A DNA stretch of 64,000 nt from NCBI RefSeq assembly GCF_002913745.1, contig NZ_PPCG01000030.1, positions 1 to 64,000 on the forward strand, written 5' to 3'. Every line of letters begins with the position of its first letter. The first letter of the stretch is position 1. Positions 36,193-46,367 of this stretch are shown here, one piece after another. The translations under genes were made by a program, and so were the position numbers. This DNA is from Campylobacter concisus (lineage in GTDB: Bacteria > Campylobacterota > Campylobacteria > Campylobacterales > Campylobacteraceae). The notes below the pieces were generated by a model. The model was given only the letters and a program-made list of their open reading frames with translations, did not search any database and had not been told where the DNA came from.

Positions 36193-37650
36193 AATTTCTT
36201 CAAAAAAGTAAGCTTCGCTTAGTTTAAAAGCAAGCTCTTTTAGCTCATCTTCGCTTAAATTTACGCCCTTTGCGATCTCTTTAAAGCTAGCTTTACCGTC
36301 AAATTTCAATGCAGCTTTGATCTCTTGGGCGCTTAAGTTTAGCTTGCCATTTAGCTCGTTTGCTAAAGATATGACTGGCGAGCTAGCCTCCAGAAAATAC
36401 CCAAGATAGGCCGCAGCTCTAGGCTTTAGCCTAGTTTTTTTAGGCTCGTATGTGAGCGCAGCAAGCTTTGAGGATGAAATTTTAGTGTTTTGATCATTTA
36501 AAATTTCAAGTAGTCCCATAAATGCTTCGCTCTCGCTCTCGCCAAGTACAGCCTTTACTTCACTTAAATTTAGACTTTGCGGATAGACTTTGCTTAAAAT
36601 TTCTTGCGTTTTTGTCCTTGGCTGCTCACTAAAATATGCAAAATAAACCCTATCAAGCTCGCTCTCTCCAAGCACCGCGTCAAAGTCATCAGCGCCCTCA
36701 AGCCTTTCTTTGTGCGCGATGAGGCTCTTTCTAAAGGATCTATTAAACAAAAAGTCATTTAGCTGCTCTTTTTTGATGCGAGTGTTGTAGCTTTGCTCGA
36801 TGTGCGCGTCAAAGCGATATATCCCAGTTGAGCTTGCAAAGATATCATTTAGCGAGGCGTCTATGACGTAGCAAAGTCCGTGTTTGTCGATATGCTTGGC
36901 AAATTTATGAAAGTATGTTGGCTCATTACTCGCCTCCAAAAAGTCGTGCAAAATGTAATAATCACTACCCTTTGCGATGATGCCTTGTAAGAAATTTAAC
37001 TGCGTCAAAAGTAGCTTCATGCTGTCTTTATAGACGATGTCGCTTTGGTTTTGCAGGCTAAATTTCAAATAATCCTGTAAAAAATTTAGCTCCTCTTTGA
37101 CGTGAGGTAGCGACTCTTTATCGCCCCTGTTTGCGCTCGCAAAGAGCATGAAGTCTCTTAAGATATCAAGGCTCTTCCAGCCAGGATAGGTATTATACGA
37201 AACATAAGCTATGCCATCCTTGCTCAGTAGTGCCTTAATCGTGGCAAGCAGCGCATCTCTTACATTTGGACTCACCCAGCTATAAACGCCATGAGCGATA
37301 ATATAGTCAAATTTCCCAAGCTCTTTTATATCGCTTTCGTTCATGTGCAAAAAATTTCGCTCAAGTAGAGTAAAATTTTCTAAACCTATCTGCTTTGCTA
37401 CCTTATTACCTTCAGCCACTTGATGACTTGAGATATCGATACCAACAACTTTTGCGTTTTTATGCGAAATAGCAAATGGTAAGATATTTCCGCCATATGA
37501 TGAGCCAAGCTCAAGCACTCTAGCCTCTTTTAGGCTAGCTGCTTTAAGCCCCAGAAATTTAGCAACCGCTTCTATCCTAACTGGCGAGCAGTCGCTAAAT
37601 GCGGCCGAGAAATAAGGAATTTCGTCGTAAGCTTTTTTTGCCTTGTTCAT
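36190..37650 (-). CDS. Methyltransferase with methyltransferase regulatory domain
   Basis: The N-terminal third is a class I SAM methyltransferase (VLELGSSYGGNILPFA as motif I, VVGIDISSHQV as motif II, FDYIIAHGVYSWV). The middle and C-terminal part (about 210-486) matches in layout the methyltransferase regulatory domain family. Substrate unknown. It starts by sharing a base with the serC stop (TGATG), so it is co-transcribed with serC. Confidence 0.78.
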   Translation of the reverse strand: MNKAKKAYDEIPYFSAAFSDCSPVRIEAVAKFLGLKAASLKEARVLELGSSYGGNILPFAISHKNAKVVGIDISSHQVAEGNKVAKQIGLENFTLLERNFLHMNESDIKELGKFDYIIAHGVYSWVSPNVRDALLATIKALLSKDGIAYVSYNTYPGWKSLDILRDFMLFASANRGDKESLPHVKEELNFLQDYLKFSLQNQSDIVYKDSMKLLLTQLNFLQGIIAKGSDYYILHDFLEASNEPTYFHKFAKHIDKHGLCYVIDASLNDIFASSTGIYRFDAHIEQSYNTRIKKEQLNDFLFNRSFRKSLIAHKERLEGADDFDAVLGESELDRVYFAYFSEQPRTKTQEILSKVYPQSLNLSEVKAVLGESESEAFMGLLEILNDQNTKISSSKLAALTYEPKKTRLKPRAAAYLGYFLEASSPVISLANELNGKLNLSAQEIKAALKFDGKASFKEIAKGVNLSEDELKELAFKLSEAYFFEEI

Positions 37651-38729
37651 CAGCCGTGCTTTCTAGCAAATTCTCTCATGAACTCGCCAAGTTTCTCAAC
37701 GTCGCTTTGGCTAACGGCATTATAGATAGAGGCTCTTATGCCACCAAGATGTCTGTGGCCCTTTAACCCTATCATGCCCTCTTTCAGCGCCTCCTCGACA
37801 AAAACTGGCTCAAGTGCGTGATCTTTTGGTATCGTAAAGCTCACATTCATATCTGACCTGCTTGATTTTTTAGCGTGACCTACGTAAAAGCCATTTGAGC
37901 TATCGATAATGTCATAAAGCGTGCTTGCTTTTTTGGCATTTATCTTCTCAACCTCTACAAGTCCGCCAAGATCTAGTAGGTGCTGCATGGTTAAATTTAA
38001 AAGATAAATTCCAAAAGTTGGCGGCGTGTTGTAAAGTGAGTTTGCCTCTACGTGCGTTTTGTATCGCAAAAACATAGGGACATTTTGGCTGCTCACGCGA
38101 TCAACTAGATCTTTTCTTATAATAACGATAGTCACACCACTTGGACCTGCATTTTTCTGAGCGCCACCGTAAAGCAAGCCGATACTGCTAAAATCAAGCG
38201 GTCTAGCGAAAAAGTCGCTCGAAGTATCAACAACTAGGGGCGATTTGGTCTTTGGCATAGCCTTATACTGTGTGCCGTAAATCGTATTATTTGAGCAGAT
38301 GTAGGCGTAGTCAGCATCGTCACTAAATTTAAACTCAGGTATGTAAGAGAAATTTTCATCCTCGCTGCTTGCGACGACATCTACATTTACGCCAAGCACT
38401 TTTGCCTCTTTGATCGCTTTGTTTGTCCAAACGCCAGTGTTTGTGTACTCGGCCCTGCCACCTTGATATAAATTCATCGGTATCATGCTAAATTGCAAGT
38501 GTGCGCCGCCTTGCAAGAATAAAATTTCATACTCATCGCCGATGTTATAGAGCTTTCTTATCTTATCCATCGCGCCAAAGTGGATCTCCTCAAAGGTCTT
38601 ACTTCTGTGGCTGATCTCCATGATCGAGTAGCCCTCGCCTCTGTAGTCGGTAAATTCGGCTTTTGCATGCTCTAAAACGTCTAGTGGTATCGCGCTTGGG
38701 CCTGCGCTAAAGTTAATTTTTCTACTCAT
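37650..38729 (-). CDS. serC: Phosphoserine aminotransferase
   Basis: PLP enzyme making 3-phosphoserine from 3-phosphohydroxypyruvate, and acting in B6 synthesis in some bacteria. The start [38 protein letters not shown] and the PLP-Lys site [17 protein letters not shown] are diagnostic. Length 359 is normal. It lies 2 bases from xseA; serB, two steps later in the pathway, is at 55.9 kb. Confidence 0.97.
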   Translation of the reverse strand: MSRKINFSAGPSAIPLDVLEHAKAEFTDYRGEGYSIMEISHRSKTFEEIHFGAMDKIRKLYNIGDEYEILFLQGGAHLQFSMIPMNLYQGGRAEYTNTGVWTNKAIKEAKVLGVNVDVVASSEDENFSYIPEFKFSDDADYAYICSNNTIYGTQYKAMPKTKSPLVVDTSSDFFARPLDFSSIGLLYGGAQKNAGPSGVTIVIIRKDLVDRVSSQNVPMFLRYKTHVEANSLYNTPPTFGIYLLNLTMQHLLDLGGLVEVEKINAKKASTLYDIIDSSNGFYVGHAKKSSRSDMNVSFTIPKDHALEPVFVEEALKEGMIGLKGHRHLGGIRASIYNAVSQSDVEKLGEFMREFARKHG

Positions 38730-38731
38730 TT

Positions 38732-39898
38732 TTACTCCTTGATAATTGCTTTTTTATGTGTATTTTGCGAGATAAGCTCTATCTCATCGTCTATTTTTAA
38801 ATCCCTAAGATCAACCCTCCTGCCATCTTTTCTGACCTCAATAAGCCCCTTCGTGCTCTCAAAAAAGAGCTCTCTCATCTCATAAGCCTTCTCTAGCGAG
38901 CTAAGAGCCGAGCCAAGAAGCAAGATCTTTCTTTGCACGGCGTTTGTTAGGGCATTTTGCTTGTTTGCTACCTCGCTAAATTTTAGCTCGATCCTAGCTT
39001 TTAGAGCGTTTGATGAAAATTTAGAAAGAAGAACATTTAGCAAATTTTGCTTTTTGGTTATCTTTAAGCTTAAAGCGCTATCAAGATCGTCGCTGAGCCT
39101 ATCAAGATACTGAAAAAACGCCTCTTCATCAGGCAACAGATCAAGCATGGCTGCACTTGGCGTAAGCGATCTGCGGTCTGCTACAAAATCACTTATAACG
39201 TAGTCGATCTCGTGTCCGATAGCGCTTATGACTGGCGTTTTGGTAGCATAAATTTCACGCGCCAAGCCCTCGTCGTTAAAGCACCAAAGATCCTCTTTGC
39301 TACCGCCTCCGCGAGCCAAAACGATCACATCAACGCCGTATTTATCAGCTCTGCGCAAAGCTTTTATGAGCGAGCTTGGAGCACTTTCGCCCTGAGTTAG
39401 CGCGTCAAATATATAAATTTCACTTAGCTTCCAGCGGCTCTTTACCACCTTTAGCATGTCTTGAAGTGCAGCTGAAGTAGCGCTTGTGACAAGGGCTATT
39501 TTCTTAGGTAAATTTGGTATCTCTTTTTTTGCGCCGATGTCAAAAAGCCCCTCGTTTTCGAGCTTTTCTTTAAGCTGCCTAAACGCAAGATCAAGCTCAC
39601 CCTCACCATCAGGTAGCATCGCGCTAGCCACCAGCTGATATGACCCACTTGGCGAATAAATGGTCACTTTGCCATAAATTTTGACCTTTAGTCCCTCTTT
39701 TGGCAAAAATTTCACCTTTTGGTTATTCATGCGGTACATCACAGCCGAGATGCTTGACTTTTCGTCCTTTAGCGTGAAGTACCAGTGTCCAGAGGCGTGC
39801 TTTGTTAGGCGCGAAATTTCGCCACTTACCTCGACGTAGTCAAGTGTCGATTCAAGCAGTGCCTTTGCTTTTTCGTTTAGCTCAGATACGCTAAGCAT
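38732..39898 (-). CDS. xseA: Exodeoxyribonuclease VII large subunit
   Basis: Catalytic subunit of ExoVII, degrading single-stranded DNA in both directions in repair. The N-terminal OB-fold ([23 protein letters not shown]), the catalytic core ([63 protein letters not shown] in part) and a coiled-coil region are in order. At 388 residues it is shorter than E. coli XseA, as usual for this group. It overlaps ubiE by 8 bases. Confidence 0.95.
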   Translation of the reverse strand: MLSVSELNEKAKALLESTLDYVEVSGEISRLTKHASGHWYFTLKDEKSSISAVMYRMNNQKVKFLPKEGLKVKIYGKVTIYSPSGSYQLVASAMLPDGEGELDLAFRQLKEKLENEGLFDIGAKKEIPNLPKKIALVTSATSAALQDMLKVVKSRWKLSEIYIFDALTQGESAPSSLIKALRRADKYGVDVIVLARGGGSKEDLWCFNDEGLAREIYATKTPVISAIGHEIDYVISDFVADRRSLTPSAAMLDLLPDEEAFFQYLDRLSDDLDSALSLKITKKQNLLNVLLSKFSSNALKARIELKFSEVANKQNALTNAVQRKILLLGSALSSLEKAYEMRELFFESTKGLIEVRKDGRRVDLRDLKIDDEIELISQNTHKKAIIKE

Positions 39899-40613
39899 TG
39901 ATATCTTTGACCTTTTTAGCGATAAATAGCGTCGAGATATCCATGCTAAAGCCCTTGCAAAGCTCTATCTCAAAGCCAGCATCAACTAGCTCATCGCAAA
40001 AGCTCTTTGCGTCCAAGAAATTTTCGATCGAGCTTGGCAGATACTCGTACGCCTCTTTGTTTTTCGAGATAAAGCCGCCGATACTTGGCAAAATTTTACT
40101 TAGATAAAAATCTCTTAGCGCAGTTATAAAGCCCTTTTTCTGGCGTTTGGTAAATTCGAGCACGACTACGTATCCGCCATCAGCTAAGACCCTGTTAAAC
40201 TCCCTAAGCGCAGCCTTTCGCTCGACCACGTTTCTGATGCCGTAGCTTATGCTTAAAATTTGAGCCTCGCCGCTCGCAAGCGTTGTGTTATCAGCGTAGG
40301 CCTCTATAAATTTAAAATTTGGAAATTTCGCTCTCGCCTCTTTTAGCATGCCACTTGATGGATCGATGCCAGTTAGGCTTTTCACCTCTACGCCAAATTC
40401 TTTTGAAATTTCACTCCAAAGCCCCATCATATCGCCAGTGCCGCAAGCCACATCCACGATATTTATGCTTTTATTTTTAAAAATTTCTAGCATATATCTG
40501 CAAGCAAATTTCCTCCAACTCACATCCACGCCAAGGCTTAGCACCCTGTTTGCGACGTCGTAAGTCGGAGCGATCTGGTTAAACATATCAACTATTTTTT
40601 CTTGTTTTTGCAT
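39891..40613 (-). CDS. ubiE: Demethylmenaquinone methyltransferase
   Basis: SAM-dependent methylation of demethylmenaquinone, the last step of menaquinone synthesis. The UbiE/MenG signature is present: YDVANRVLSLGVDVSWRK, VDVACGTGDM, AYADNTTL, ISYGIRNVVERKAALREF and GYVVVLEF. Length 240. Campylobacter use menaquinone, so the menaquinone function is expected; quinol is what NapH would oxidise. Confidence 0.94.
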   Translation of the reverse strand: MQKQEKIVDMFNQIAPTYDVANRVLSLGVDVSWRKFACRYMLEIFKNKSINIVDVACGTGDMMGLWSEISKEFGVEVKSLTGIDPSSGMLKEARAKFPNFKFIEAYADNTTLASGEAQILSISYGIRNVVERKAALREFNRVLADGGYVVVLEFTKRQKKGFITALRDFYLSKILPSIGGFISKNKEAYEYLPSSIENFLDAKSFCDELVDAGFEIELCKGFSMDISTLFIAKKVKDINA

Positions 40614-40626
40614 AAATTTTAGACCT

Positions 40627-42033
40627 TTATATGTAGTAAATTTTTAAATTTCGCGAGATTTTGCGAGTTGCTTTTATAAATTTAAGCCGTTTTTTTAGTA
40701 TCTCTTCTCTGGTTTTATAAATTTGTTTGTAGATTTTACTCTCTAGCTTTTCTTTACCAGCAGCCACTGGCAAGCGCTCTAAGATACCCAGCCAGACATC
40801 GTAGTCTTGAAGCGCACCAAAGATATCTTGTATATCTTTTAACCGCTCTTCATACTTTTTAAGCCCGTCAAAATAAAAAATCTCACTCAAAAACTCGTAA
40901 GTATATCTCACCTTTTTAAGCTCGATCCTGATCTTGTGAAAGCTCTCATTTGGGCAGTCTTGATCTAGGCTTTTTAGCCTTTTTTGAGCCAAAACTAGAA
41001 GCGTTCTAAGTTTAAACGAGCCAAGGCGCGAAAAGCTTACATCAAAGAGCTTTGATCTATAAAACTCGCCCTCGTTTAAAAATATCTCCCACTCTTTTAA
41101 AAATACGTAGTTTTCCTCATCGCTAAGATAGCTTTTAACGTTTTCATACTCTAAATTTAGAGCCTTTTGCACAAAGTAAATTAGCTCATTTGCATGCTTT
41201 TGCTCGCTTAAAAAGCCTAGAAATATGTCTAGGTCTCGCTTTTTGTTGGTTGAGTTTGCCAGAATTTTAAAATTCTCTCCAAAAAAGAGCGTCACTTTTT
41301 CATCAAAAACGCCGTTAAAAATTTTAAGTAGCGACCTAACTTTTCTTAAATTTACTCGCAGGTTGTGCAAAATTTCTTCATCGTGATCTTGCAGATAGTC
41401 GCTCTTTAGCCTCTTTATCTCTTTAAAAATGCTTAAAAACAAAGCCCTTAGCGCCTCACCGCTTTTTAAATTTGCAGCGAAATTTGGCGAAATTTCTTTG
41501 TTTTTAAAGACATTGTAGGCTCTTTTGTAGTCGATTTGTTCATTTTCATTTGCATGAATGGCAAGAAATTTGTTTTTATATCTTTTATCGCAGGTGACAT
41601 CAGCTTGGCAAAACTGCTCCAAAAATGGTGGCAGTTTAAAATATACAGCCTCATTTTCATCAGCAAATTCGATCTCAAATGTGCAAAGTCCATTTAAGCT
41701 ATCTTTAAAAACGTCGATGTTGCATGGGTTATTGTTTAGTCGAAAAATGTATCTATCTTTTGTGATTACGCGCCCTATGCGGTTTTTTAGAGCCTTTTTA
41801 AACTCCGCTTTTTCGCAAAATTCCTCATTTTCTTCTCTTATAAGATCTTTGCCGACCTTGATTGTTTTTATAAATTTATCCTCTTCACTTCTGAAGCGGA
41901 TCTCTTCATTTTGCGTGATCTTGGTGTAAAACTGAGAAATTTCAAGGTTCTTAAAAACTAGCCCAGCCTCTTTTAGAAAATCTAGAATTTGAGAATTTTT
42001 GAGTAAAAATTTACGCTCTATCTCCAAACCCAC
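40627..42033 (-). CDS. CYTH-CHAD domain protein (probable inorganic triphosphatase)
   Basis: The N-terminal 155 residues form a CYTH domain opening with the ExExK motif (Glu4, Glu6, Lys8), which binds triphosphate and metal. Residues about 190-468 form a CHAD domain, an all-helical bundle with conserved His (LHNLRVNLRKVRSLL and FHKIRIELKKVRYTYEF) that binds polyphosphate. Proteins of this design hydrolyse tripolyphosphate or attach to polyphosphate granules. The start is GTG at 42033, 6 bases after GGAG; no other start fits. Confidence 0.88.
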   Translation of the reverse strand: MGLEIERKFLLKNSQILDFLKEAGLVFKNLEISQFYTKITQNEEIRFRSEEDKFIKTIKVGKDLIREENEEFCEKAEFKKALKNRIGRVITKDRYIFRLNNNPCNIDVFKDSLNGLCTFEIEFADENEAVYFKLPPFLEQFCQADVTCDKRYKNKFLAIHANENEQIDYKRAYNVFKNKEISPNFAANLKSGEALRALFLSIFKEIKRLKSDYLQDHDEEILHNLRVNLRKVRSLLKIFNGVFDEKVTLFFGENFKILANSTNKKRDLDIFLGFLSEQKHANELIYFVQKALNLEYENVKSYLSDEENYVFLKEWEIFLNEGEFYRSKLFDVSFSRLGSFKLRTLLVLAQKRLKSLDQDCPNESFHKIRIELKKVRYTYEFLSEIFYFDGLKKYEERLKDIQDIFGALQDYDVWLGILERLPVAAGKEKLESKIYKQIYKTREEILKKRLKFIKATRKISRNLKIYYI

Positions 42034-42135
42034 ATTTTTCTCCGAAATTTTTTGCTTATTTTAGCGAGTTAGTGCTTAAAATAATGAGAAAAAGCTAATT
42101 TCAGGCTTGTTTGAAGTGTTTTATGAAGAAAAATA

Positions 42136-42168
42136 AAAATTTATGTTGCATAATGCAACATAAATTTT
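42136..42168 (-). terminator. Strong terminator after the Fur-family gene
   Basis: A perfect 15-bp stem (42136-42150 with 42154-42168, loop of 3) 3 bases past the stop codon, followed on the minus strand by TTATTTTTC. It separates the regulator from the CYTH-CHAD gene. Confidence 0.8.
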
Positions 42169-42171
42169 GCC

Positions 42172-42582
42172 TTATCGGCAGTGTTTACAGCTTTTTACGC
42201 TAGCAACGATATTTAGGCGCTCGATGATGTTACCGATCTTTTTTTCAAGCGCTTCTTGGTATTTGCCAAGTTCTGAGTCATCATAGCTCATATCCTCGAC
42301 GCTACCGCAGTTTTCGCAAACCACGTGGATGTGTGGATGCTCGTAAATGTCATATCTCGCCTTTTGATTGACGATATTTACTTCAACCACTAGACCCTCG
42401 TCTTTTAGAGTGTTTAGGTTTTTATAAACAGTTGCTAGCGAAACTGATGGATTTTCTTTCAAAATTTCATCATAAAGCTCATCGATCGTTGGATGTGTGT
42501 GACGATCAAGAATTCTCAAAACGCTAATACGCTGCGGCGTTACTTTAAGCCCAGACTGTTTTAGCAACGATACATATTGCAT
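42172..42582 (-). CDS. perR: Fur-family metalloregulator, probably PerR
   Basis: A 136-residue regulator. The winged helix (KVTPQRISVLRIL, TIDELYDEI, SLATVYKNLNTLKDEGLV) is followed by the HPHIHVVCENCG metal site and a C-terminal CKHC, giving the two CxxC pairs of the structural zinc. The choice of PerR (peroxide response) over Fur rests on synteny with C. jejuni perR next to dxs and fliHGF; I cannot separate them by sequence alone. The upstream gap of 71 bases may carry its own promoter. Confidence 0.85.
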   Translation of the reverse strand: MQYVSLLKQSGLKVTPQRISVLRILDRHTHPTIDELYDEILKENPSVSLATVYKNLNTLKDEGLVVEVNIVNQKARYDIYEHPHIHVVCENCGSVEDMSYDDSELGKYQEALEKKIGNIIERLNIVASVKSCKHCR

Positions 42583-42653
42583 AATTTTCCCCTATACAAA
42601 TTTTTGCTTTATGCTAGCAAAAGTAATATTAAACGTTTCTTTATTAAATGATA

Positions 42654-44480
42654 TTAATTATTCTCTAGTAATTTTTGGGTAATTTGCTCAGCGCTTATGC
42701 CAAGGCTCTTTTCAACCTCAGCTGTCGAGCCATGCTGGATAAATTTATCGTCATATTCAAAGCTAACAACGCTTACATTTGAGATGCCATTTTCTTGTAA
42801 AAACGCACTTACGATCTCGCCAACACCGCCTTTTTTAGCGCTATCGCTAAAGATGTACCACTTTTTAGTGCGTTTTGCAAGATCCAGCAAAAGCTCTCTA
42901 TCAAGCGGTTTTACAAAGACTAGATCAACAAGGATAGCTTCAAGCTTGCCAGCTAGTAAATTTCTAACCAAATTTGCCCTGCCAACGCCATTGCCATAGC
43001 CTAAAAATGCGGTCTCACTCTTTGCGTCAGCCAAAATTTCGCCCTTGCCAAACTCTAGCGGCTTAGCTTTAAACCCATCCCTTAAAATAAACGCCCCACG
43101 CGGATATCTAAACGCGCTAACGCCCTTGTAAGAGTAGGCAAATTCCATAACATTTTTCATGCTCTCTTCGCACCTTGGAGCAAAAAGAACCATGTTTGGC
43201 ACAGCGTTTAAAAAACTAATGTCAAAAGCGCCCTGATGCGTTTCGCCGTCCTCGCCCACGATGCCCGCTCTATCCATCGCAAACGTGATGTTTAAATTTA
43301 AAATAGAAGCGTCGTGAATGACCTGATCGTAGGCTCTTTGCATAAAGGTCGAGTATATCGCGACAAATGGCTTAAAGCCCTCTTTTGCCATGGCTGACAT
43401 TGAGGTAACTGCGTGCTGCTCGGCTATCGCCACGTCCCAAAAGCGGTCTGGAAACTCATGTATGAGCGCGTCCATGCCAGTGCCTGTTGGCATCGCAGCC
43501 GTTACGCCAACGATGTCACTGTGTTCTCTTGCCATCTTTAAAAGCTGCTCGCTAAAGATCACCGTGGCTGACTTATTTGACTGTCTTTTTATAAATTCGC
43601 CACTTTTTAGATCAAATGGCCCAACTCCGTGCCAATTTTCATAGTAACCCTCGGCAAATTCATACCCTTTGCCCTTTAGCGTCTGTACGTGTACGATGAC
43701 TGGTTTTTTCATGTTTTTAGCTGTTTCAAATGTGCTAAGAAGCGCTGAAAGGTCGTGTCCATCGACTGGGCCTATGTACTCAAGTCCAAGCTCTTCAAAA
43801 AACATACCAGGAGTGATGAGCCTGATGCCCTCCTCCATGCGTCTAGCCATATAGGCTGCAGAGTCTGGCATATAGCTTAAAAAGCGCTCAACCCTGCCTT
43901 TAAATTTTTGATAAAACTGCCCAGCCATCATCTGGCTTAGATACTTGCTAAGAGCGCCTATTGGCTTGCTTATGCTCATCTCATTGTCGTTTAGGATTAT
44001 AACGCAAGGATATTTTCTATCCCCCAGCTCATTTAGCGCCTCGTATGCCATGCCGCCACTTAGCGAGCCATCACCTATGACAGCTACTGGCAAACGCTCT
44101 TCATTTTTTAGCTTGATCGCCTTTGCAGCGCCAACTGCTAGCGAAATGGAAGTTGAGCTATGACCTGCTACAAAGTAGTCAAATTTGCTCTCGCTTGGCT
44201 TTGTGTAGCCACTAATACCGTTAAATTTTCTAAGCGTATCAAAGTTGTCCCAGCGCCCAGTTAGTAGCTTGTGCGTGTAGCTTTGGTGGCTCACATCAAA
44301 GATAAACGGATCTTTTGTAACGTCAAAAATTTTGTGCATCGCAACGATGATCTCGACTGCGCCGATGTTTGAGCTAAGATGGCCGCCATTTTTACTAACG
44401 GTGGATAGAATTTTATCTCTGATGTCGTGGCAAAGTGCGTTTAGCTCATCGACATTTAGGCTTTTAACGTCTTTATTCAT
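42654..44480 (-). CDS. dxs: 1-deoxy-D-xylulose-5-phosphate synthase
   Basis: Thiamine diphosphate enzyme condensing pyruvate and glyceraldehyde-3-phosphate, the first step of the MEP isoprenoid route. Marks: GGHLSSNIGAVEI, VGHSSTSISLAVGAAKAI-like region (FVAGHSSTSISLA), GDGSLSGGMAYEALNEL with the ThDP-Mg motif, GPVDGHDLSAL and DRAGIVGEDGETHQG. Length 608. It overlaps fliH by 8 bases, so an isoprenoid gene shares a transcript with flagellar genes. Confidence 0.97.
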   Translation of the reverse strand: MNKDVKSLNVDELNALCHDIRDKILSTVSKNGGHLSSNIGAVEIIVAMHKIFDVTKDPFIFDVSHQSYTHKLLTGRWDNFDTLRKFNGISGYTKPSESKFDYFVAGHSSTSISLAVGAAKAIKLKNEERLPVAVIGDGSLSGGMAYEALNELGDRKYPCVIILNDNEMSISKPIGALSKYLSQMMAGQFYQKFKGRVERFLSYMPDSAAYMARRMEEGIRLITPGMFFEELGLEYIGPVDGHDLSALLSTFETAKNMKKPVIVHVQTLKGKGYEFAEGYYENWHGVGPFDLKSGEFIKRQSNKSATVIFSEQLLKMAREHSDIVGVTAAMPTGTGMDALIHEFPDRFWDVAIAEQHAVTSMSAMAKEGFKPFVAIYSTFMQRAYDQVIHDASILNLNITFAMDRAGIVGEDGETHQGAFDISFLNAVPNMVLFAPRCEESMKNVMEFAYSYKGVSAFRYPRGAFILRDGFKAKPLEFGKGEILADAKSETAFLGYGNGVGRANLVRNLLAGKLEAILVDLVFVKPLDRELLLDLAKRTKKWYIFSDSAKKGGVGEIVSAFLQENGISNVSVVSFEYDDKFIQHGSTAEVEKSLGISAEQITQKLLENN

Positions 44481-45339
44481 TATTTACCAACATTTTTAGC
44501 TTCTCTAGCCTTGTTTGCATCGTCGCGTCGATGTTTCCGCCCTCGCTTATTATCACCACGCCACCTTTGCTTATGGCGTCATCAGCGCTTACTTTTACGC
44601 GTTCGTTTTTACTAAATTGCTCTTTTAGATAGTCGCTATCTTCTGGATTTACGCGAATTTCTATATTTTTTACGTCGCTTAGCTCTTTTATAAGTGAATT
44701 TGCTAGGTGATGAGCGATCTGGCTAGATGCGCTTGAAACCTCTTTTTCTATCACCTCTTTTGCGATCTTTATCGCAGTTTGCCCAAGCTCTTCCTCGCTC
44801 TTTTTCAAAAACTCATCAAATTTAACGTACTGCTCATCTAGCTTTGTGGCTGAAGCGCTAAATTTAGCCTCAAGCTCCTTTATCTTTGCCTCGTTCGCAG
44901 CATTTGTTTGAGCAATGCCTTCATTTTTGCCATCCTCTTTTGCACGAGCGATCTCAGCTTCAAGACGCTTTGCAAATTCGCTCTCTTGATTTTCTATTTG
45001 CATTTGAAGTTTTATGATGTTGCTACTTAGCTCATCTGTCTTTTTAAGCAGCTCCTCGACAAAGCTCGAGTCAAATCCATGTTGGTGAGATTGGCTATTT
45101 TGAGGCTGAGGCACAAAGTGATTTTGCATGTTTGGTTGCACTGAGTGCAGCATCTGAGGTGCAAAATTTTCACCACCTTGCTCTAAATTTTGCTCATTTA
45201 GCTCTTCGCTAAGGTTGTTCTCTTCTATCAAAACAGGCGCGCTATCTTGGGCTCTTTCGTTACTCCCAAGCACCTTAAATCTATAATTTTCTATAAAGTG
45301 AGCCGGTGAGGTCTCACTTGTTATTACGCTACTTTTCAT
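44473..45339 (-). CDS. fliH: Flagellar export ATPase regulator FliH
   Basis: Binds the ATPase FliI and the C-ring, feeding export substrates. The 288 residues contain a Gln/Asn-rich N-terminus, a long coiled coil (about 95-185) and the FliH C-terminal domain (IAKEVIEKEV, IEIRVNPEDSDYLKEQF). Its neighbours fliG and fliF and a 4-base overlap with fliG confirm it. Confidence 0.93.
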   Translation of the reverse strand: MKSSVITSETSPAHFIENYRFKVLGSNERAQDSAPVLIEENNLSEELNEQNLEQGGENFAPQMLHSVQPNMQNHFVPQPQNSQSHQHGFDSSFVEELLKKTDELSSNIIKLQMQIENQESEFAKRLEAEIARAKEDGKNEGIAQTNAANEAKIKELEAKFSASATKLDEQYVKFDEFLKKSEEELGQTAIKIAKEVIEKEVSSASSQIAHHLANSLIKELSDVKNIEIRVNPEDSDYLKEQFSKNERVKVSADDAISKGGVVIISEGGNIDATMQTRLEKLKMLVNNE

Positions 45340-46367
45340 TCTATCATCTCTTCTGCTTCGCCAACTTGGAAGACGCCTTGATCAGCTAAGGTTTGTACTA
45401 CTTCTACAATGCGTCTTTGAGCCTCTTCAACATCTTTTACACGCACGGCACCAAGGTATTGCATCTCCTCTTTAAAGGCTTCGGCTGCACGCTGAGACAT
45501 ATTTGATAAAAATTTATCCTTAATGCCATCGCTTGAGCCCTTAAATGCAACAATAAGATCCTTTTTATCGACATTTTTGAGAATTTCTCTAATCGCAGTT
45601 GCGTTAAGATTGATAATATCTTCAAAGGTAAACATAAGCTCTTTGATCGTTGTAGCAAGCTTATCGTCGCTTTGCTCGATGCGCTCGATCGTGCTTTTGC
45701 TAGCTTTTTGACCAAGTCTGTTAAGCACTTCTGCCACAGCTCTTGGGCCGCCGACCTCGACCTTGTAAGATGTAAGGCTTTCAAGTTTACCCTCAAGCAC
45801 AGTTGAAACACGTTTTATTACTGATGGGCTAATATCGCCAAGATTTGCCATCCTGATCACGACCTCACTTCTTAGCTCATCTGAAAAAAAGCTTAGTGTC
45901 TCGGCAGCACTACTTGAGTCCATGTGGGCTAGGATTAGCGCGATAGTTTGAGGGTGCTCCTTTACGATAAAGTCTGCGAGTTGCTGCGGCTTTATCTTAT
46001 CAAGATAGCCAAAGCTTTTTGAGTTCTCCATGCTTTTTGCAAGCTTATCTAAAATTTTCTGTGCTGCCTCTGGACCAAAGGTGCGGTACAAGATCTCTTT
46101 TGCGTATTCTAAACCGCCACTTCTCATATATTGATTTGACTGCATTAGTGCGTAAAATTCTTCAAGCACCGCGCCTGCAACTTGTTTATCTATATTTTTT
46201 GCAGTCGCTATGTAGCCTGAAATTTCAGTGATGACATCAACATCCATATGAGAAAATATAACAGCTGTCGCCTCTTCGCCAAGTTGAATTAATAAAATAG
46301 CAATCTTTTCAGGCATTGATAGATCATCGTAGGTCATCTTTTGCTTATCATTTAACTTCATCGACAT
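45336..46367 (-). CDS. fliG: Flagellar motor switch protein FliG
   Basis: C-ring protein that takes torque from MotA and sets rotation direction. The 343 residues show the repeated armadillo-like parts: EKIAILLIQLGEE, the EHPQTIALILAHM motif near 135, and a C-terminal torque helix region (DLIVAFKGSSDGIKDKFLSNMSQRAAEAFKEEM). Overlaps fliF by one base and fliH by 4. Confidence 0.97.
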   Translation of the reverse strand: MSMKLNDKQKMTYDDLSMPEKIAILLIQLGEEATAVIFSHMDVDVITEISGYIATAKNIDKQVAGAVLEEFYALMQSNQYMRSGGLEYAKEILYRTFGPEAAQKILDKLAKSMENSKSFGYLDKIKPQQLADFIVKEHPQTIALILAHMDSSSAAETLSFFSDELRSEVVIRMANLGDISPSVIKRVSTVLEGKLESLTSYKVEVGGPRAVAEVLNRLGQKASKSTIERIEQSDDKLATTIKELMFTFEDIINLNATAIREILKNVDKKDLIVAFKGSSDGIKDKFLSNMSQRAAEAFKEEMQYLGAVRVKDVEEAQRRIVEVVQTLADQGVFQVGEAEEMIE

